40,787 bases of DNA from a virus. The stretch is taken from the IMG/VR virus record IMGVR_UViG_3300038701_001502, positions 1 through 40,787 of that record; one strand, 5' to 3'. The notes beneath the pieces are model-generated. The model did no database searches. It was given only the letters and a program-made list of their open reading frames with translations, and had not been told where the DNA came from. How positions within the stretch are numbered: position 1 is the stretch's first letter; each line of letters starts with the position of its first letter. Below, piece after piece: positions 37,994-40,787 of this stretch. The position numbers were made by a program, and so were the translations under genes.

Positions 37994-39544
37994 ATGCGAC
38001 GCAGAGACATAGACAAAATAAAAGTAAGACACTTTTTACACACACAGTTTGCTAGACCACAAAACTTCGAAGTATTCTGTAGATTCTGTCTACCAAAAGC
38101 GTTCACTAAACCATTCGCATCATTTCACAAGGAAATAGGAACAGAATTCTTAAAACCCGGTAACAGTGTAGTGGCCGCACCACGAGGCCATGGTAAAAGT
38201 ACACTAGTAGGTCTAGGCTTCGTACTATGGAACATCCTATACAAAAAATGTAACTACCTGCTATACATATCACAAAATCACAGCAAAACAGTACAATTTC
38301 TCGAACCAATAAGAAACGAGCTAAAGAATAACAAAAGAATACACTTCATATACGGAGAACCAAAAACAAACAATGCTTTTGATGAAGAAGGAAAGAATCG
38401 AGAAGACGTGTTTGATGTTGGAGCAATTAGAGTACAAGGTCTTAGTTTCGAAAAGAACCCAAGGGGTCTAAAACACGGTAACCAGCGACCAGACTTAGTA
38501 ATAGCAGACGATATAGAAGACGACCAGAGAGTACTCAATCCTGAACTGCGCATGAAAGACCAAGAAAAGTTTGACAAACAAATAATACCTGGTATGGATA
38601 TTGAAACCGGACGGTTCAAGTTTATTGGAACAATACTTAACATTGACAGCCTACTAGTTAAGAAACTAAGAGTACATGAAGGCCGAACCTACAGAGCATG
38701 CGAGTTAGACACCAAAGGAAAAGTATTACCACACACAATCTTATTCCCTGAACTATTTACAGCAGAAAAATTAGAAGAGATTAAACGTATCATGGGAACA
38801 TCAAGCTTTCAAAGTGAGTATCTTAATAATCCAGTAGACAACGCATCAAGTGTAATCAAAAAAGAATGGATTGTTGATGGTTACGATGAAGAGTTTAGTA
38901 TGTATGAAGCTAACCATCAACCGTACAAAGCAACATTTCAAGGGGTAGACTTTGCATTCAGTGACCGAGTAACAGCAGACAAGTCGGCATTCATAGGTAT
39001 TGGTACTGACGGTAAAGATTATGACCTTATCATGTACCGTGAAGAACAAGGGTGGTCACCACGTGCACAGTTTGACCTTATAGAATATAACAGCGGGTTA
39101 TATAGTTTTAAAGACAACGCCTTAGAAGAAAACAGTATTCGTGCATTAAGCAAGAACATTCTTGAAGAGTACGGGTTCCCTTACACACTTTTTTGGATGG
39201 GTGCTACAGACCCAGCACAAAAGAACACGCCGACCATGGACTATGAACGTAAGCGACATACTGTAGGTAAGATTAACATGGTTGACCGGTTGGCTGCTCA
39301 CTTTGAAGAGAACAGCATTCGTAAACAGTTCGGCGGTCGTCCTCACATTCGTATCCCTTACAAGACAGAAAAAGATAAAGAGTTTGCCCATAAGCTTACT
39401 GACCAACTGGTCAGTTGGGCTAAACAGGACGGCAAGTTAGTTGAAGTTGGTGTGCATCCCGATAGTCCTATTGCTCTTGGTCTTGCTTTGGAACGTGCGG
39501 AGTTAGAAGTGTTTGAGTCAGCTGGCGGAGTGTTAGAGTTATAA
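37994..39544 (+). CDS. terminase large subunit
   Basis: 516 residues from the first ATG. ATPase: AAPRGHGKST (Walker A, residues 61-70), LVIADDIEDD (Walker B, 168-177), and a KFIGTIL coupling strand. Nuclease: FQGVDFAFSDR (first acidic), TDPAQKN and a late PIALGLALERAELE region. It powers packaging and cuts DNA. The ATG at 37994 has no Shine-Dalgarno; in frame at 37958 is ATA, eight bases after GAGGT, which may be the true start and would add 12 residues (see findings). Overlaps the next gene by one base. Confidence 0.92.
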   Translation: MRRRDIDKIKVRHFLHTQFARPQNFEVFCRFCLPKAFTKPFASFHKEIGTEFLKPGNSVVAAPRGHGKSTLVGLGFVLWNILYKKCNYLLYISQNHSKTVQFLEPIRNELKNNKRIHFIYGEPKTNNAFDEEGKNREDVFDVGAIRVQGLSFEKNPRGLKHGNQRPDLVIADDIEDDQRVLNPELRMKDQEKFDKQIIPGMDIETGRFKFIGTILNIDSLLVKKLRVHEGRTYRACELDTKGKVLPHTILFPELFTAEKLEEIKRIMGTSSFQSEYLNNPVDNASSVIKKEWIVDGYDEEFSMYEANHQPYKATFQGVDFAFSDRVTADKSAFIGIGTDGKDYDLIMYREEQGWSPRAQFDLIEYNSGLYSFKDNALEENSIRALSKNILEEYGFPYTLFWMGATDPAQKNTPTMDYERKRHTVGKINMVDRLAAHFEENSIRKQFGGRPHIRIPYKTEKDKEFAHKLTDQLVSWAKQDGKLVEVGVHPDSPIALGLALERAELEVFESAGGVLEL

Positions 39545-39780
39545 TGGGACAAGCAGAAATAGCAACAATACTTGACAACAACCCAGAAAGATTATATAGC
39601 ACTAAAGAATTAATTGACCTACTAGGGCAATCAAAAGCTTTGGTAAGAAGAAATTTAAGGTCACTGATAAAAAGACGAGAATACTATGTTGTATTGCAAT
39701 ATAAAGAAAATTATCGTTTTAAAGGATACGTACAATTGTACGGGAGAGTAAAAAACAATGGAAGAAAAAACCAACAATGA
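39544..39780 (+). CDS. winged-helix DNA-binding protein
   Basis: 78 residues. Helix-turn-helix (LYSTKELIDLLGQSKALVRR) followed by a beta wing (YYVVLQYKENYRFKGYVQ). Starts on the terminase stop (TAATG). It may regulate late transcription or assist packaging. Its end overlaps the next gene by 23 nt. Confidence 0.62.
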   Translation: MGQAEIATILDNNPERLYSTKELIDLLGQSKALVRRNLRSLIKRREYYVVLQYKENYRFKGYVQLYGRVKNNGRKNQQ

Positions 39781-40243
39781 ACCAAAACAAGTAGTACCAA
39801 CACCGAAAGCTGTTACACCAAAAGCGCCAGTAGAACATGCTGGTCGAGTGAAAAAACATGCTTTAGAAGGATGGGAAGGAACCACTGAACTAATGATGCC
39901 TGTAATGTCTAGGCTTAAAAAAAGAGCTGATTTTTTACGAAAAGAAGGCGCATCAAAAACGATTAAGATTCCCATGGGTGCTAACAAGTACCGATTTGAA
40001 ACTATAAAAGCTAACCGTCGAATAACTAACATTTCTCCAATCTATAAAGATGGTAAAGGATTTATTAGTTACAAAGTCTTAAAAACAGACAAGGACGGTA
40101 ATGTGGTAACAACACCGGCAACTACACAAACTGCTGATAACGGTAAAGAGTTAGAAGTAGAAAAGAGCCACATTGAAGAAAAAGAAGTTACAGAAACTAT
40201 TGAACATCGACAACCAATCATGGTAGAAGAGTTCTTTTATTAG
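39758..40243 (+). CDS. 161-residue hypothetical protein
   Basis: Pro/Lys-rich N-terminal tail (PKQVVPTPKAVTPKAPVEHA), a helical basic middle (MPVMSRLKKRADFLRKEG), a beta section (NKYRFETIKANRRITNISPI), and a long acidic C-terminus. Good ribosome site GGGAGAGTAAAAAACA. In the terminase-portal interval, it may be a packaging or head-related accessory. No family recognised. Confidence 0.5.
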   Translation: MEEKTNNEPKQVVPTPKAVTPKAPVEHAGRVKKHALEGWEGTTELMMPVMSRLKKRADFLRKEGASKTIKIPMGANKYRFETIKANRRITNISPIYKDGKGFISYKVLKTDKDGNVVTTPATTQTADNGKELEVEKSHIEEKEVTETIEHRQPIMVEEFFY

Positions 40244-40253
40244 GTGAATTATT

Positions 40254-40760
40254 ATGACAGAAGATATAAGTACACGAAGATATGTAAGACAAGGTAGTGA
40301 AGTTCTTCTTAAAGAAGACGTGCAACCAAAAAAACTTAGCGACAGAGACATCATTCATTTTGTTAACGATTTTGAAAACAAAATCAAACAAGCTGAAACT
40401 GCAATTGAAGAAGCTAAAAAGAACATTGCTTCTATGGAAGAACAGAACGTTATGATTGCTAAAGACCTTAAAGGGTTACGTAGCCATCATAAGTGGGCTA
40501 AAGAATTACAAGAGAGTAAAATGAAAGCTCTTATTGACAAAGTTCTGCCAATCCATAAAGAAGTTATTGATGCTAATTATGATGTGAAAGATGACCCTGG
40601 GCTTAGTCCTGAACAGAACACCGAAGTGCACAAGTATTCTAAGTTTAGAAGACTACAAGACGCTATTGGTAGAGATAAGGAAGTTGCAGAAAGTATCCAT
40701 CCCACAATAATTAGTGAAATGGTGTACACAGATTGTGTTATTGATAACCCTTGGGCTTAA
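40254..40760 (+). CDS. 168-residue coiled-coil hypothetical protein
   Basis: A coiled coil dominates residues about 30-75 (DFENKIKQAETAIEEAKKNI), then a helical domain ending in ISEMVYTDCVIDNPWA. Ribosome site TTAGGTGAATTATT. Last gene before a poly-T terminator. It could be a scaffold- or packaging-associated protein; unassigned. Confidence 0.5.
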   Translation: MTEDISTRRYVRQGSEVLLKEDVQPKKLSDRDIIHFVNDFENKIKQAETAIEEAKKNIASMEEQNVMIAKDLKGLRSHHKWAKELQESKMKALIDKVLPIHKEVIDANYDVKDDPGLSPEQNTEVHKYSKFRRLQDAIGRDKEVAESIHPTIISEMVYTDCVIDNPWA

Positions 40761-40764
40761 GGGT

Positions 40765-40787
40765 TCTTTTTTTTTTTTTTTTTTTTT
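40765..40787 (+). terminator. poly-T tract at right edge
   Basis: The window ends in an unbroken T-run after the stop of the last gene. It is an archaeal-type terminator for the terminase operon and mirrors the poly-T at the left edge. Confidence 0.6.

Noticed and set aside
1-40787. CRISPR array, insertion sequence or integrase
   Set aside because: No regularly spaced repeats, no transposase or recombinase motifs and no terminal inverted repeats were seen. The only mobile-type genes are the HNH and GIY-YIG-like nucleases.

Overview
The window looks like a nearly complete genome of a tailed virus (Caudoviricetes, siphovirus-type) that infects an archaeon. The virion genes are those of an HK97-fold tailed virus. 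The signals are archaeal: TTTAAATA or TTTATATA TATA boxes lie 29-31 nt upstream of leaderless start codons, internal genes carry GAGGT Shine-Dalgarno sites, and operons end in T-tracts. The DNA is AT-rich. I cannot name the host from sequence alone. There is no integrase, CRISPR array or insertion sequence. Both edges are long poly-T tracts, and the last rightward genes (terminases and followers) would precede the portal gene in a normal head operon, so the contig is probably a circular or circularly permuted genome opened at a poly-T terminator.

Layout. (1) 41-21009, rightward: virion and lysis genes. In order these are portal, a putative head-fibre-like protein, Mu gpF-like head protein, prohead protease fused to a scaffold with an internal scaffold start, major capsid protein, small decoration-like proteins, connector and neck proteins, an inserted HNH endonuclease, tail terminator-like protein, tail tube, chaperone, a very short candidate tape measure, tail hub, fibres with three LamG-like domains, and a lysis-like set (papain-fold protease, coiled-coil/membrane protein, EF-hand miniprotein). 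Four copies of a late promoter, AAGTGGTGTTTAAATA, drive it. (2) 35944-20799, leftward: early and replication genes. These are a Prim-Pol/SF3 primase-helicase, many small zinc-finger and hypothetical proteins, an HD hydrolase, an SSB-like protein, a RecB-like nuclease/SF2 helicase, a cytosine-5 methyltransferase, family B DNA polymerase, ATP-dependent ligase, a GIY-YIG-like nuclease and accessory miniproteins. (3) 35945-36396: divergent control region with repeated 14-bp operators, several TATA boxes and a hairpin small RNA. (4) 36397-40760, rightward: a ribbon-helix-helix-like regulator, a small terminase-like protein, a non-coding RNA unit, the large terminase and three small genes.

Most unusual are: a roughly 620-nt non-coding transcription unit between the terminase genes (a structured RNA of about 330 nt followed by two tRNA-like elements without a normal anticodon arm); a methyltransferase gene whose variable insert also encodes, in another frame, a segment resembling part of other methyltransferases; a hairpin RNA exposing an anti-Shine-Dalgarno-like loop; and a consistent leaderless promoter rule that corrects or explains several starts. 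Functions are from motif reading and remembered family features; no database search was run.
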